36,452 nt of DNA from Bacteroidaceae bacterium (GTDB lineage Bacteria; Bacteroidota; Bacteroidia; Bacteroidales; Bacteroidaceae), in contig JAGAAS010000103.1 of NCBI GenBank assembly GCA_017615125.1, forward strand, positions 1-36,452, in the 5' to 3' direction. Under the pieces are notes generated by a model that worked only from the letters and a program-made list of their open reading frames with translations, was not told the origin of the DNA and did no database searches. Shown here one piece after another: positions 1 to 7,595 of the stretch. Within the stretch, counting starts at the first letter, position 1; each line of letters starts with the position of its first letter. A program made the position numbers and the translations under genes.

Positions 1-67
1 CTCACTTACAATTCAAAAGAAGCAAATTTTGCTAGGAGAAAAAGGAATTATGCTAGGAGAAGAAAGA

Positions 68-107
68 TTTTTTCTTTCTACATCTCGCCGTATGAAGAAG
101 GGAAAAA
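68..107. repeat. Dispersed AT-rich palindromic repeat, copy A
   Basis: The stretch starts with TTTTTTCTTTCTACAT, passes through a palindrome-like centre (CATCTCGCCGTATG) and ends in GAAGAAGGGAAAA. The same modules occur at 5776-5850 and 13148-13226, and partly inside ftsH at 17191-17271. This copy lies upstream of the promoter of the PfkB-family kinase gene, so it is probably not in that transcript. Just before it, TGCTAGGAGAA occurs twice (30-40 and 51-61). The rest of 1-265 shows no convincing gene. Confidence 0.7.
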
Positions 108-211
108 ATAAATTCTCTTCATTTATTTTGTTCTCCGCTCGGCTCACCCTACTTTAAACTGCGGTTTTAGATAGGGGTCGCCTCGGAAGTGAAAAGAAAA
201 ACAAGTTTTCC

Positions 212-243
212 TTTTGCACTTCTCTCGCTTAGTCGTATCTTTG
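212..243 (+). promoter_or_regulatory. Bacteroidetes-type promoter of the PfkB kinase gene
   Basis: TTTTG at 212-216 is followed after 19 nt by TATCTTTG at 236-243, matching the Bacteroidetes consensus (TTG/TTTG near -33, TAnnTTTG near -7). The start codon at 266 follows closely, so the leader should be short. An imperfect inverted repeat (186-203 against 205-222, arms GAAGTG...AAAAC and GTTTT...CACTTC) overlaps the -33 box and could be an operator; that part is inference. Confidence 0.7.
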
Positions 244-265
244 TGCTCGGAAAAAAGAAATAGTC

Positions 266-1240
266 ATGAAGAAAATCTTAGGCATCGGCAACGCGCTCAC
301 CGACGTGCTTGCCAGAGTGGAAGACGAAGAGGTCCTGGACGTGCTGGGGCTGCCCAAGGGGAGCATGCAGCTCATCGACGAGGCTCGACTGCCTGCCATC
401 CGTGAGGCGATGAGCCGGATGACGGTGAGCAGGGCTACGGGCGGCTCGGCGGGCAACACCATGCTGGCGCTGGCTAACCTGGGCGCCGCTCCGAGGTTCG
501 TGGGCAAGATTGGCGACGACGAGACAGGACGTTTCTTTGCCGACAACGCAGCCGCAAAGGGCATCGAGCCTGTGCTCGTACAAAGCACGCTGCCCTCGGG
601 CATCGCACATACGTTCATCACACCCGACGGCGAGCGCACGTTTGCCACCTTCCTGGGCGCCGCGGGCTCCATGCAGGCCGACGACCTGACGGCGGAGATG
701 TTCGCAGGCTTCGACTACCTGTACATCGAGGGCTACCTGGTGCAGAACCACGCGCTCATCCTGCGCGCCATAGAGCTGGCAAAGCAGCAGGGGCTGAAGG
801 TGTGCATCGACCTGGCGTCGTACAACATCGTGGCTGCCGAGCACGACTTCTTCGTGGAGCTGCTGACGAACGGCATCGACATCGTCTTCGCCAACGAGGA
901 GGAGGCACGTGCCTTTGCGGGCACCGAGCCGGAGGAGGCCCTCGGGCAGCTGGCTGAGCTGTGCGAGATAGCCGTCGTCAAGCTCGGCGGAAGGGGCTCG
1001 ACGGTGATGTACGGGGGCGAGAAGACCACCTTCGGATGCAACAAGGCCACCCTCGTGGACACCACAGGCGCGGGCGACTTCTACGCCGGAGGGTTCATGT
1101 ACGGCCTGCTGCAGGGCTGGGACATGGAACGCTGCGCATTCGCGGGGACACTGCTCGCCGGACATGTCATACAGACGATAGGCACCACGCTCCCCGAAGA
1201 GGAATGGGAGGAGATACGCGCCTGTCTGGCCAACGAATAG
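266..1240 (+). CDS. PfkB-family carbohydrate/nucleoside kinase
   Basis: This is a cytoplasmic 324-residue ribokinase/PfkB-superfamily kinase that phosphorylates a sugar or nucleoside with ATP. The N-terminal beta strand reads MKKILGIGNALTD, the glycine-rich substrate-lid motif GGSAGN is at residues 59-64, and the C-terminal PfkB signature DTTGAGDFYAGGF is at 265-277 with the catalytic base Asp271. Length is normal for the family. The ATG at 266 is favoured because it is preceded by a good promoter and gives the canonical N-terminus. Members close to this in Bacteroidetes are usually annotated adenosine kinase or sugar kinase; the substrate cannot be decided from sequence. The S41 protease gene follows after 70 nt on the same strand, so the two may be co-transcribed. 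Confidence 0.92.
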   Translation: MKKILGIGNALTDVLARVEDEEVLDVLGLPKGSMQLIDEARLPAIREAMSRMTVSRATGGSAGNTMLALANLGAAPRFVGKIGDDETGRFFADNAAAKGIEPVLVQSTLPSGIAHTFITPDGERTFATFLGAAGSMQADDLTAEMFAGFDYLYIEGYLVQNHALILRAIELAKQQGLKVCIDLASYNIVAAEHDFFVELLTNGIDIVFANEEEARAFAGTEPEEALGQLAELCEIAVVKLGGRGSTVMYGGEKTTFGCNKATLVDTTGAGDFYAGGFMYGLLQGWDMERCAFAGTLLAGHVIQTIGTTLPEEEWEEIRACLANE

Positions 1241-1310
1241 CAACGCCGACGGGCACACGTGAACATACCTCTCCTCCACCCCGCAAGGAACAGGAAACGA
1301 CAACATCAAG

Positions 1311-2984
1311 ATGAAAGAAATGAACAGAAAGACAACCCTACTCACCCTGCTGCTTATCACCGCCCTCCTCGTGCCGACAACGGGCACCGCGGGCGTGAAG
1401 GGCGACAGGCAGAACTTCAGCATCGCCAAGAGCCTCAACGTGTTCAACACCGTCATACGGAGCCTGAAGGCTCTCTACGTGGACGAGTTCGACTCGGAGA
1501 AGTCGGTGAACACCGCCATCGCGGCTATGCTCAAGGACCTCGACCCCTACACCGTGTACTACCCCGCCGACGACACCGAGGAGCTGGAGATGATGATCAC
1601 GGGCAAGTATGCAGGCGTGGGCGCCATCATACGCAAGATGCAGAAGGAGGAGTACGTCGTCGTCTCGGAGCCCTACGAGGGGATGCCGGCACAGGCGGCA
1701 GGCCTGCGCGCGGGCGACAGGATCGTGCAGGTGGACACATCGAATGTCGTGGGCAAGACCACAGCGGAGGTGAGCGACCTGCTGCGCGGCGATGCCGGGA
1801 CGACGGTGGTGGTGAAAGCCCTGCGCCCGGGCGAGAAGGAGCCGCGCACCTACAAGATTGTGCGTGCCAACATACAGATGCCGGCCGTCCCCTACTACGG
1901 GATGGTGAACGACAGCACGGGATACATCCTCTTCGAGCGGTTCATCGAGGAGTGCTCGCGCGACATGCGGCTGGCGCTGGTGGCGCTGAAGGAGAAGGGT
2001 GCACGGAACATCATCCTCGACCTGCGGGGCAACGGCGGCGGCTCGCTCGCAGAGTCGGTGGAGGTGGTGAACCTGTTCGTGCCGAAGGGACAGACGGTGG
2101 TGGAGACACGCGGCAGGCTCGCGCAGGCCACGCAGACGTATAAGACGAAGCACGGCGCCACCGACGAGGAGATACCCCTGGTGGTGCTCGTCGACGGCAA
2201 CACCGCCTCGGCAGCGGAGATACTCTCGGGTGCGCTGCAGGACCTCGACAGAGCCGTCGTGGTGGGCACCAGGACCTACGGGAAAGGACTCGTGCAGGTC
2301 CCGAGAGACCTGCCGTACGGCGGGATGATGAAGATCACCACATCGAAGTACTACATCCCCTCGGGACGCTGCATACAGGCGATTGACTATGCCCAGCGCG
2401 ACGAGGACGGCATGGTGGGGCGCATCCCCGACAGCCTGACGACAGTGTTCCACACGGCAGCAGGGCGCGAGGTGCGCGACGGCTGCGGCATCAGCCCCGA
2501 CATTGAGGTGAAGAGCAGCAAGCTGGCGAACATCGTCTACTACCTTGCCAACGACGACTGCCTGTTCAACTTCGCCACACAGTGGTGCCAGGCGCACGAC
2601 TCGATAGCTCCGGCGGAGGAGTTCGTCGTCACCGACGAGATGTACGAGGCGTTCAAGGACAGCGTGCGCGCCTCGGGCTTCACCTACGACCGGCAGAGCG
2701 AGCAGATACTGGCGCGCCTGAAGGAGTGGGCCGAGTTCGAGGGATACATGGAAGGGGCGAAGGAGGAGTTCAAAGCCCTCGAGGACAAGCTGAAGCACAA
2801 CCTGGACACGGAGTTTGACAACTCGGCCGACGACATCAAGGACCTGCTGGCCAACGAGATCGTCAGCCGCTACTACTACCAGCGGGGCGTCATCGTCCAG
2901 TCGCTCAAGAGCGACGAAGGGCTGAAGGAGGCACTCAACGTGCTCGCCGACCCCGCGAGGTACCGCAAGATACTGCAGCCGTAG
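1311..2984 (+). CDS. S41-family C-terminal processing peptidase (CtpA-like)
   Basis: This is a periplasmic or exported serine protease of 557 residues that should trim C-termini or degrade misfolded envelope proteins. It begins with an N-terminal hydrophobic export signal (about residues 8-27). A PDZ domain follows at about 95-185, with a GLRAGDRI carboxylate-binding segment at 131-138, and then the S41 core. The Ser/Lys dyad is visible as Ser300 in GNTASAAEI and Lys325 in TYGKGLVQ, 25 residues apart, with the conserved Gln329 after it. A roughly 180-residue C-terminal helical extension is typical of Bacteroidetes Ctp proteins. An ATG three codons downstream (1320) is an alternative start. 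Transcription probably ends at the hairpin at 3043-3077. Confidence 0.93.
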   Translation: MKEMNRKTTLLTLLLITALLVPTTGTAGVKGDRQNFSIAKSLNVFNTVIRSLKALYVDEFDSEKSVNTAIAAMLKDLDPYTVYYPADDTEELEMMITGKYAGVGAIIRKMQKEEYVVVSEPYEGMPAQAAGLRAGDRIVQVDTSNVVGKTTAEVSDLLRGDAGTTVVVKALRPGEKEPRTYKIVRANIQMPAVPYYGMVNDSTGYILFERFIEECSRDMRLALVALKEKGARNIILDLRGNGGGSLAESVEVVNLFVPKGQTVVETRGRLAQATQTYKTKHGATDEEIPLVVLVDGNTASAAEILSGALQDLDRAVVVGTRTYGKGLVQVPRDLPYGGMMKITTSKYYIPSGRCIQAIDYAQRDEDGMVGRIPDSLTTVFHTAAGREVRDGCGISPDIEVKSSKLANIVYYLANDDCLFNFATQWCQAHDSIAPAEEFVVTDEMYEAFKDSVRASGFTYDRQSEQILARLKEWAEFEGYMEGAKEEFKALEDKLKHNLDTEFDNSADDIKDLLANEIVSRYYYQRGVIVQSLKSDEGLKEALNVLADPARYRKILQP

Positions 2985-3042
2985 GCACGGGCTATGAGGC
3001 TATTGCATCGTTGATCGGCTCCGCAGCGGGAGCCAGGAAATG

Positions 3043-3077
3043 AACAGAGGATGTGTCGTCACAACACATCCTCTGTT
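3043..3077. terminator. Bidirectional intrinsic terminator between ctp and fucI
   Basis: A perfect 14-bp stem (3043-3056 with 3064-3077, arm AACAGAGGATGTGT) closes a 7-nt loop. It is followed by TTCTATT on the + strand and by T-rich sequence on the - strand. It sits between two convergent genes, as expected for a shared terminator. Confidence 0.8.
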
Positions 3078-3099
3078 TTCTATTATCCAAAACGGGCTA

Positions 3100-4875
3100 T
3101 CACTTATAGATAGGGCCGAAATTGGCGCAGGCGCGATAGTCGGCACCCTCCTTGTCCATACCGAAAGCGTTCCAAGCGGCAGGACGGAAGATCTGCTCGT
3201 TGGGCACGTTGTGCATGCAGACGGGGATGCGGAGGATGGAGCAGAGGGTGATAAGGTCGGCACCGACGTGTCCGTAGACGATGGCGCCGTGATTGGCTCC
3301 CCAGTTGTTCATGACCGAATAGACGTCCTTGAAGCAGTCCTTTGTAGCGTCGAGACGAGGCGTGAACCACGTTGTGGGCCACGTGCGGTCGGTGCGGTAG
3401 TCGAGGATGTGGTGTATCTCAGGATCGACATCCACCGTCCAGCCCTCGGCGAGCTGAAGGACAGGCCCGAGGTTCTTGACCATGTTGATGCGGAGCATTG
3501 TCACGGGCATACCTCCCTTTGAGAGGAACGTGCTGGAGAATCCTCCTCCGCGGAAGTAGAACCGGTCGGCGGGACTCCAGCGGGTGTTCTTCAGGCACTC
3601 CTCCACATCCGTCGGGGTGATGTCCCAGGGCTGCTTCATCTCGGGAAGTCCCTCGGCATTGGTCATACGGCCTGTGGCGTCAAGCGTGGTAGCACCCGAG
3701 TTGATGAGATGGATGATACCGGGCGCGGCTGCTCCCGTGAGCTCCTTGCCGGTAACGCGCTTCACGGCCTCGGGGCTCCAGTAGGTGCGGATGTCGCTGA
3801 ACATCACGCCGCGATTGGTGAGCAGGTGGGCGAAGAGCATGCTCACGCCGTTGAGCGAGTCGTTCTCGGTAGCGAAAGGTATGGACTCGCGCACGCCGTC
3901 CCAGTCGAACGAGGTGTTGAGCATCGACTCGGGGAAGTCGCAGTTAGGATAGAAGTCGGTCCACTGACGCTGCCCCTGGAAGCCTCCGAGTATGGCGTTG
4001 TGTCCCAGCGACTCCTCGTAGAAGCCCATCTCGCGAAGCTTGGGGTTGCCCTTCATGAGATCCTTGATGATGATCATCAGCTTCACGCTGAACTCCCAGT
4101 CCTTGTCGAGTTCCTCGCGCGTCTTCTGCTTCTCGGGAATGTTCCAGTTCTTGCCCTCCTGCGGCTTGCAGTACTTCTCCACCCAGGCCATTGCCCGCTT
4201 GTACTCCTCGGGATCGTAGATCTCCAGCTCCATGCGGCGGATGCATTCCACGAGGTCGATATATTCGCAGCGCATGCCGAGCCAGTTCTCGAAGAAGTCG
4301 GGATTGACGATGGAGCCGGCGATGCCCATGCAGGTGCCGCCCATCGAGAGGTAGCTCTTGCCGCGCATCGTAGCTACAGCCTGTGCGGCACGGGCGAAGC
4401 GCAGTATTTTCTCTGCCACATCGGCGGGGATGGTGTTGTCGGAAAGGTCCTGCACATCGTGCCCGTAGATGCCGAAGGCGGGCAGCCCCTTCTGTGCATG
4501 CGCCGCGAGGACGGCAGCAAGGTACACGGCGCCCGGACGTTCGGTGCCGTTGAAGCCCCAGACAGCCTTGGGCCAGTGGGGATTCATGTCCATCGTCTCG
4601 GAGCCGTAGCACCAGCAGCTTGTTACCGTGATGGTGGAGCCGACTCCCTCGCGCTCGAATTTCTCGGCACACGCGGCGCTTTCGGCTACGCGCCCGATGG
4701 TGGTGTCGGCAATGACGCACTCCACAGGCGAGCCGTCGCCGTTTTTCAGATTGTTGCTTATCAGCTCGGCCACAGCGTGGGCAAGACTCATTGTTTTCTC
4801 TTCGAGGCTTTCTCTTACGCCTCCCTGGCGCCCGTCGATGGTGGGACGGATGCCGATTTTCGGGTACTTACTCAT
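3100..4875 (-). CDS. fucI: L-fucose isomerase
   Basis: FucI converts L-fucose to L-fuculose (also D-arabinose to D-ribulose) in the cytoplasm, using Mn2+. The 591-residue protein is full length and collinear with the E. coli enzyme. The metal-binding residues fall at matching positions: Glu337 in FATEND, Asp361 in FSDIRTYW, and a histidine at 529 in ANHG (528 in E. coli). The N-terminus [19 protein letters not shown] is canonical and fixes the start. No fuculokinase, aldolase, permease or fucosidase gene is nearby, so this is a stand-alone isomerase here; the rest of the pathway must lie elsewhere or be replaced. The gene converges on ctp and shares the 3043-3077 terminator. Confidence 0.96.
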   Translation of the reverse strand: MSKYPKIGIRPTIDGRQGGVRESLEEKTMSLAHAVAELISNNLKNGDGSPVECVIADTTIGRVAESAACAEKFEREGVGSTITVTSCWCYGSETMDMNPHWPKAVWGFNGTERPGAVYLAAVLAAHAQKGLPAFGIYGHDVQDLSDNTIPADVAEKILRFARAAQAVATMRGKSYLSMGGTCMGIAGSIVNPDFFENWLGMRCEYIDLVECIRRMELEIYDPEEYKRAMAWVEKYCKPQEGKNWNIPEKQKTREELDKDWEFSVKLMIIIKDLMKGNPKLREMGFYEESLGHNAILGGFQGQRQWTDFYPNCDFPESMLNTSFDWDGVRESIPFATENDSLNGVSMLFAHLLTNRGVMFSDIRTYWSPEAVKRVTGKELTGAAAPGIIHLINSGATTLDATGRMTNAEGLPEMKQPWDITPTDVEECLKNTRWSPADRFYFRGGGFSSTFLSKGGMPVTMLRINMVKNLGPVLQLAEGWTVDVDPEIHHILDYRTDRTWPTTWFTPRLDATKDCFKDVYSVMNNWGANHGAIVYGHVGADLITLCSILRIPVCMHNVPNEQIFRPAAWNAFGMDKEGADYRACANFGPIYK

Positions 4876-4924
4876 AGTGATACGTTTTTTGGTATTTGAT
4901 TTCCGTTATGTTTTCTTTTTGCTG

Positions 4925-4932
4925 CAAAAGTA
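4925..4932 (-). promoter_or_regulatory. Likely -7 box of the fucI promoter
   Basis: On the minus strand this reads TACTTTTG, a match to TAnnTTTG, about 50 nt upstream of the fucI ATG. No clear TTG lies at the expected -33 position, so the promoter may be weak or activator dependent. Confidence 0.45.
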
Positions 4933-5007
4933 GTCAGAAAGGTTTCTTTTCGGGAGGATTTTTTCGATGTATGGGTTGACTTTTTCTGTCGCGCAGCGGG
5001 TTTTTCG

Positions 5008-5751
5008 TTACAGCAGCACCTTGCAGTAGCAGGCGATGGCGCCCGTCTCCTTGCGCATCTCCATTGCGTACTCGCCCTCCTCGCTCTGGTTCATGAAGAT
5101 GCGGAGGGGTTCGCGGTAGTGCCCCTCAGCGCTGTAGGCCACTTCCATCCTCCGCACGGGATGCTCGCGAAGAACCCCTGCCGGGAGGGCGTTGAGGAAG
5201 TGCTCGATGGTGCGGATGCTGTTGAGATGCCCGTTGTAGTCGATGTCGAAGAACTGCGGCGCAAACGTGTACACAGGCTCCTCGGCGGTGACGCGAACCC
5301 TGTTGGTGCGCGCGAGGGGGAACGGGGGCTGCTCCTCGGGAGGCACGACGGCCTGGGCGTATTCCGGCACCAGCTGCTCGATGTTGACGGGCTGGCGCGT
5401 TGTCAAGTCCATCATCGCCCACACCGACGCTGCGTAGCCGATGGGCTTCTCGTCGGCATCGAGGACGACGAAGTTGCGGTTCGTGAAGTAGCGCGAGGCG
5501 GAGGGAATCCACGTGCGGATAACATACCGCTCGAACTCGCGCGGATACCGCTCCATCTGGATGAGCAGGCGCGAGAACACCCAGGTGACTCCCAAGTCGT
5601 TCAACTTCTTATGCCCGAAGCCGAGGGGTTCAGCGTGACGCACAGCGGCGTTAAGCATCTGATTCCCAAGCGTTGAGAGCGACAGGTGCTCCGTGCAATC
5701 CAAGTGGAACGACTCAACGCTGAAAGCGAAATCCTTTATCATAGGCGACAT
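5008..5751 (-). CDS. Acyl-ACP thioesterase (FatA/FatB-like)
   Basis: This 247-residue cytoplasmic enzyme belongs to the acyl-ACP thioesterase family (double hot-dog fold) and should release free fatty acids from acyl carrier protein. The N-terminal hot-dog contains the conserved stretch LGVTWVFSRLLIQMERYP (about 53-70). The second hot-dog carries DIDYNGHLNS (169-178), the D-x-N-x-H active-site region equivalent to DxNxHxNN in the plant enzymes. Length is normal for the bacterial branch. A second Met at codon 4 (MIKDF) is an alternative start. The gene is divergent from slyD, and a promoter at 5903-5935 would give a leader of about 140 nt that contains repeat copy B. Chain-length preference cannot be read from the sequence. 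Confidence 0.9.
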   Translation of the reverse strand: MSPMIKDFAFSVESFHLDCTEHLSLSTLGNQMLNAAVRHAEPLGFGHKKLNDLGVTWVFSRLLIQMERYPREFERYVIRTWIPSASRYFTNRNFVVLDADEKPIGYAASVWAMMDLTTRQPVNIEQLVPEYAQAVVPPEEQPPFPLARTNRVRVTAEEPVYTFAPQFFDIDYNGHLNSIRTIEHFLNALPAGVLREHPVRRMEVAYSAEGHYREPLRIFMNQSEEGEYAMEMRKETGAIACYCKVLL

Positions 5752-5775
5752 ATTCCTTTCCTATTATTTATTATT

Positions 5776-5850
5776 CCTTCTCCAAAAAAATTTTTCGAGA
5801 AGGGAAAAATTTTTTTTCTTTCTACATACGGCCGTATGAAGAAGGGAAAA
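5776..5850. repeat. Dispersed AT-rich palindromic repeat, copy B
   Basis: Two nested inverted repeats are visible. CCTTCTC...GAGAAGG spans 5776-5802, and a perfect 14-bp palindrome CATACGGCCGTATG (5825-5838) is flanked by TTTTTTCTTTCTA and GAAGAAGGGAAAA, which themselves pair imperfectly. The TTTTTTCTTTCTACAT module is shared exactly with copies A and C. CCTTCTCCAAAAAA is shared exactly with the minus strand of the copy in ftsH. It lies in the predicted 5' leader of the thioesterase mRNA. Confidence 0.8.
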
Positions 5851-5902
5851 TTCCGCACAGTTCCTACAGCCTCCTGAGCCCTCCTTCCGCGCATACCTAC
5901 GG

Positions 5903-5935
5903 CAAAGATATAACTTTTTTCGCACTTTCTGCAAA
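5903..5935 (-). promoter_or_regulatory. Promoter of the acyl-ACP thioesterase gene
   Basis: The minus strand reads TTTG (5932-5935), a 21-nt spacer, then TATCTTTG (5903-5910), matching the Bacteroidetes promoter consensus. It implies a leader of roughly 140 nt containing repeat copy B. Confidence 0.6.
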
Positions 5936-5939
5936 AAGC

Positions 5940-5971
5940 TTTCGGGATTACAACGAAAATCGTTACTTTTG
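5940..5971 (+). promoter_or_regulatory. Promoter of slyD-aroC
   Basis: TACTTTTG at 5964-5971 matches the -7 box, with TTTCG at 5940-5944 in place of the -33 element after 19 nt. The slyD ATG at 5992 is about 20 nt downstream. The region is back-to-back with the thioesterase promoter. Confidence 0.6.
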
Positions 5972-5991
5972 CCGAAACAAATCGCACTTAT

Positions 5992-6555
5992 ATGAAAAAA
6001 ACAGACGCCAAATGGTTCATCTCCGTGACGTACGAACTGCTCGTGGAGCAGGACGGCGAGGAGATCTGCGTGGAGGAAGCCACCGAGAAAGAGCCTTTCC
6101 AGTTCGTCAGCGGGATGGGATTCACCTTCGACGCCTTTGAACGCCAGTTCGACACCCTTTCAGCCGGCGACGAGTTCGACTTCGTGCTCAGCAGCGAGGA
6201 GACAAACGGCCCGCGCGACGAGGAATTCGTCTTCGACGTCGACAAATCCATCTTCGTCGTCGACGGAAAATTCCAGTCCGAGGAGGTCTACGACGGCAAC
6301 ATCATTCCCCTCATCGACGCCGACGGCAACCGCATACAGGCCCTTGTGGTAGAAGTCAAGGACGACAAGGTAACCCTCGACCTCAACAATCCCCTCGCAG
6401 GAAAAGCCCTCCACTTCGCAGGCCGCCTACTGGAGAAACACCCTGCTACCGAAGAGGAAATAGTACGCTTCACACCCTCGTGCTGCGGATGCGGAGGAAA
6501 GAAAGAGTGCGGATGCGACAGCCAGAACGATTGCGGAGGCTGCTGCGCCGACTGA
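5992..6555 (+). CDS. slyD: FKBP-type peptidyl-prolyl isomerase, SlyD family
   Basis: This is a cytoplasmic prolyl cis-trans isomerase and chaperone of 187 residues. The FKBP part occupies about 8-70 and 125-150, interrupted by the insert-in-flap chaperone domain (about 71-125), as in SlyD. The tail from residue 164 holds eight cysteines (164, 165, 167, 173, 175, 181, 184, 185) among Gly, Asp and Lys. E. coli SlyD uses a comparable His/Cys-rich tail to bind nickel; here the tail is Cys-only, which suggests binding of a soft metal such as Zn or Ni (inference). The ATG at 5992 is the first after a promoter. aroC starts 26 nt downstream, so the pair is likely an operon. Confidence 0.93.
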   Translation: MKKTDAKWFISVTYELLVEQDGEEICVEEATEKEPFQFVSGMGFTFDAFERQFDTLSAGDEFDFVLSSEETNGPRDEEFVFDVDKSIFVVDGKFQSEEVYDGNIIPLIDADGNRIQALVVEVKDDKVTLDLNNPLAGKALHFAGRLLEKHPATEEEIVRFTPSCCGCGGKKECGCDSQNDCGGCCAD

Positions 6556-6581
6556 CAAGCCACACAAACCCCTCGACAAGC

Positions 6582-7595
6582 ATGAACACCTTCGGAACCC
6601 TCTTCAGGCTGACAACCTTTGGCGAGTCGCACGGCCCGGCCATCGGCGGCGTCGTCGACGGAATGCCCGCAGGCATAACCCTTGACCTCGACTTCATACT
6701 ATCTGAGCTCCAGCGCCGCCGCCCGGGGAAGAGCGACCTGACGACAAGCCGCAACGAGCCCGACACGCCCGAATTCCTCTCGGGAGTACTCGACGGCGTG
6801 ACGACAGGAACACCCATCGGCTTCATCATCCGCAACCGCGACCAGCGCTCAGCGGACTACGACAGCCTGAAAGACCTCTACCGCCCGAGCCACGCCGACT
6901 ACACCTACGACATCAAGTACGGCATCCGCGACCATAGGGGCGGCGGACGCTCGTCAGCCCGCGAGACAGCGGTGAGAGTCGTCGGCGGAGCCCTCGCAAA
7001 GCTCTTCCTGCGGGAACGGAACATCACCGTCAGCGCGAGACTCTCGCAGGTGGGCGACGAGACGGAACCCGCTCGCATGGAGGAACTTATCCGCACGGTG
7101 AAGAGCGAAGGCGACTCCATCGGAGGCATCGTCAGCTGCGTTGTGAAGGGTTGCCCGGCTGGTTTAGGAGAGCCCGTGTACGATAAGCTGCACGCCGCGC
7201 TGGGAGGAGCAATGCTCGGCATCAATGCCTGTCACGGATTCGACTACGGAGCCGGATTCGAGGGCGTTGGGATGAAAGGCTCGGAGCAAAACGATGTCTT
7301 CACGACAGATGAGAAAGGCAACATCACCACGCTCACCAACTTCTCGGGCGGCATACAAGGGGGCATCAGCAACGGGCAGGACATCTGCTTCCGCGCGCTT
7401 TTCAAGCCCACAGCGACGATAATGAAAGAGCAGAGAAGTATAACTCAAAACGGCGCGCCGACAACTCTCCGCGCCACAGGACGCCACGATCCGTGCGTGG
7501 CACTTCGCGCCGTTCCCGTAGTGGAAGCGATGGCGGCAATGACGATTGCCGACTTCCTGCTACTCAGTACGAACAACAGAGGTAATATCCTTTAG
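6582..7595 (+). CDS. aroC: Chorismate synthase
   Basis: AroC makes chorismate from 5-enolpyruvylshikimate-3-phosphate, the last shikimate-pathway step before aromatic amino acids, and needs reduced FMN. The start at 6582 gives the canonical N-terminus [20 protein letters not shown], with the signature [10 protein letters not shown] at 14-23. The frame is open further upstream, but that extension overlaps slyD and looks like read-through. Further AroC signatures are the [12 protein letters not shown] segment in the middle and [17 protein letters not shown] near the C-terminus. At 337 residues it is slightly shorter than many AroC proteins but has all the expected blocks. Its last 36 nt overlap the 3' end of the convergent RSH gene. 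Confidence 0.96.
   Translation: MNTFGTLFRLTTFGESHGPAIGGVVDGMPAGITLDLDFILSELQRRRPGKSDLTTSRNEPDTPEFLSGVLDGVTTGTPIGFIIRNRDQRSADYDSLKDLYRPSHADYTYDIKYGIRDHRGGGRSSARETAVRVVGGALAKLFLRERNITVSARLSQVGDETEPARMEELIRTVKSEGDSIGGIVSCVVKGCPAGLGEPVYDKLHAALGGAMLGINACHGFDYGAGFEGVGMKGSEQNDVFTTDEKGNITTLTNFSGGIQGGISNGQDICFRALFKPTATIMKEQRSITQNGAPTTLRATGRHDPCVALRAVPVVEAMAAMTIADFLLLSTNNRGNIL

Noticed and set aside
1251-1266. Possible parS site (CACACGTGAACAT)
   Set aside because: Only the CACGTG centre and part of one arm match the TGTTTCACGTGAAACA-type consensus; other CACGTG occurrences near 7640, 19530 and 35379 are no better.
278-1456. Minus-strand open frame of 392 codons opposite the PfkB kinase and ctp start
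   Set aside because: Shadow of two well-supported genes; composition rich in His/Arg/Leu/Val without motifs.
1338-2798. Minus-strand open frame of 486 codons opposite ctp
   Set aside because: Antisense of a clear S41 protease with an intact catalytic dyad; no family features.
3709-4899. Plus-strand open frame of 396 codons opposite fucI
   Set aside because: Antisense of a gene with matching catalytic residues; no independent signal.
6480-6581. N-terminal extension of aroC
   Set aside because: The 34 extra codons overlap the Cys-rich end of slyD out of frame and are Arg-rich; the canonical AroC N-terminus begins at 6582.
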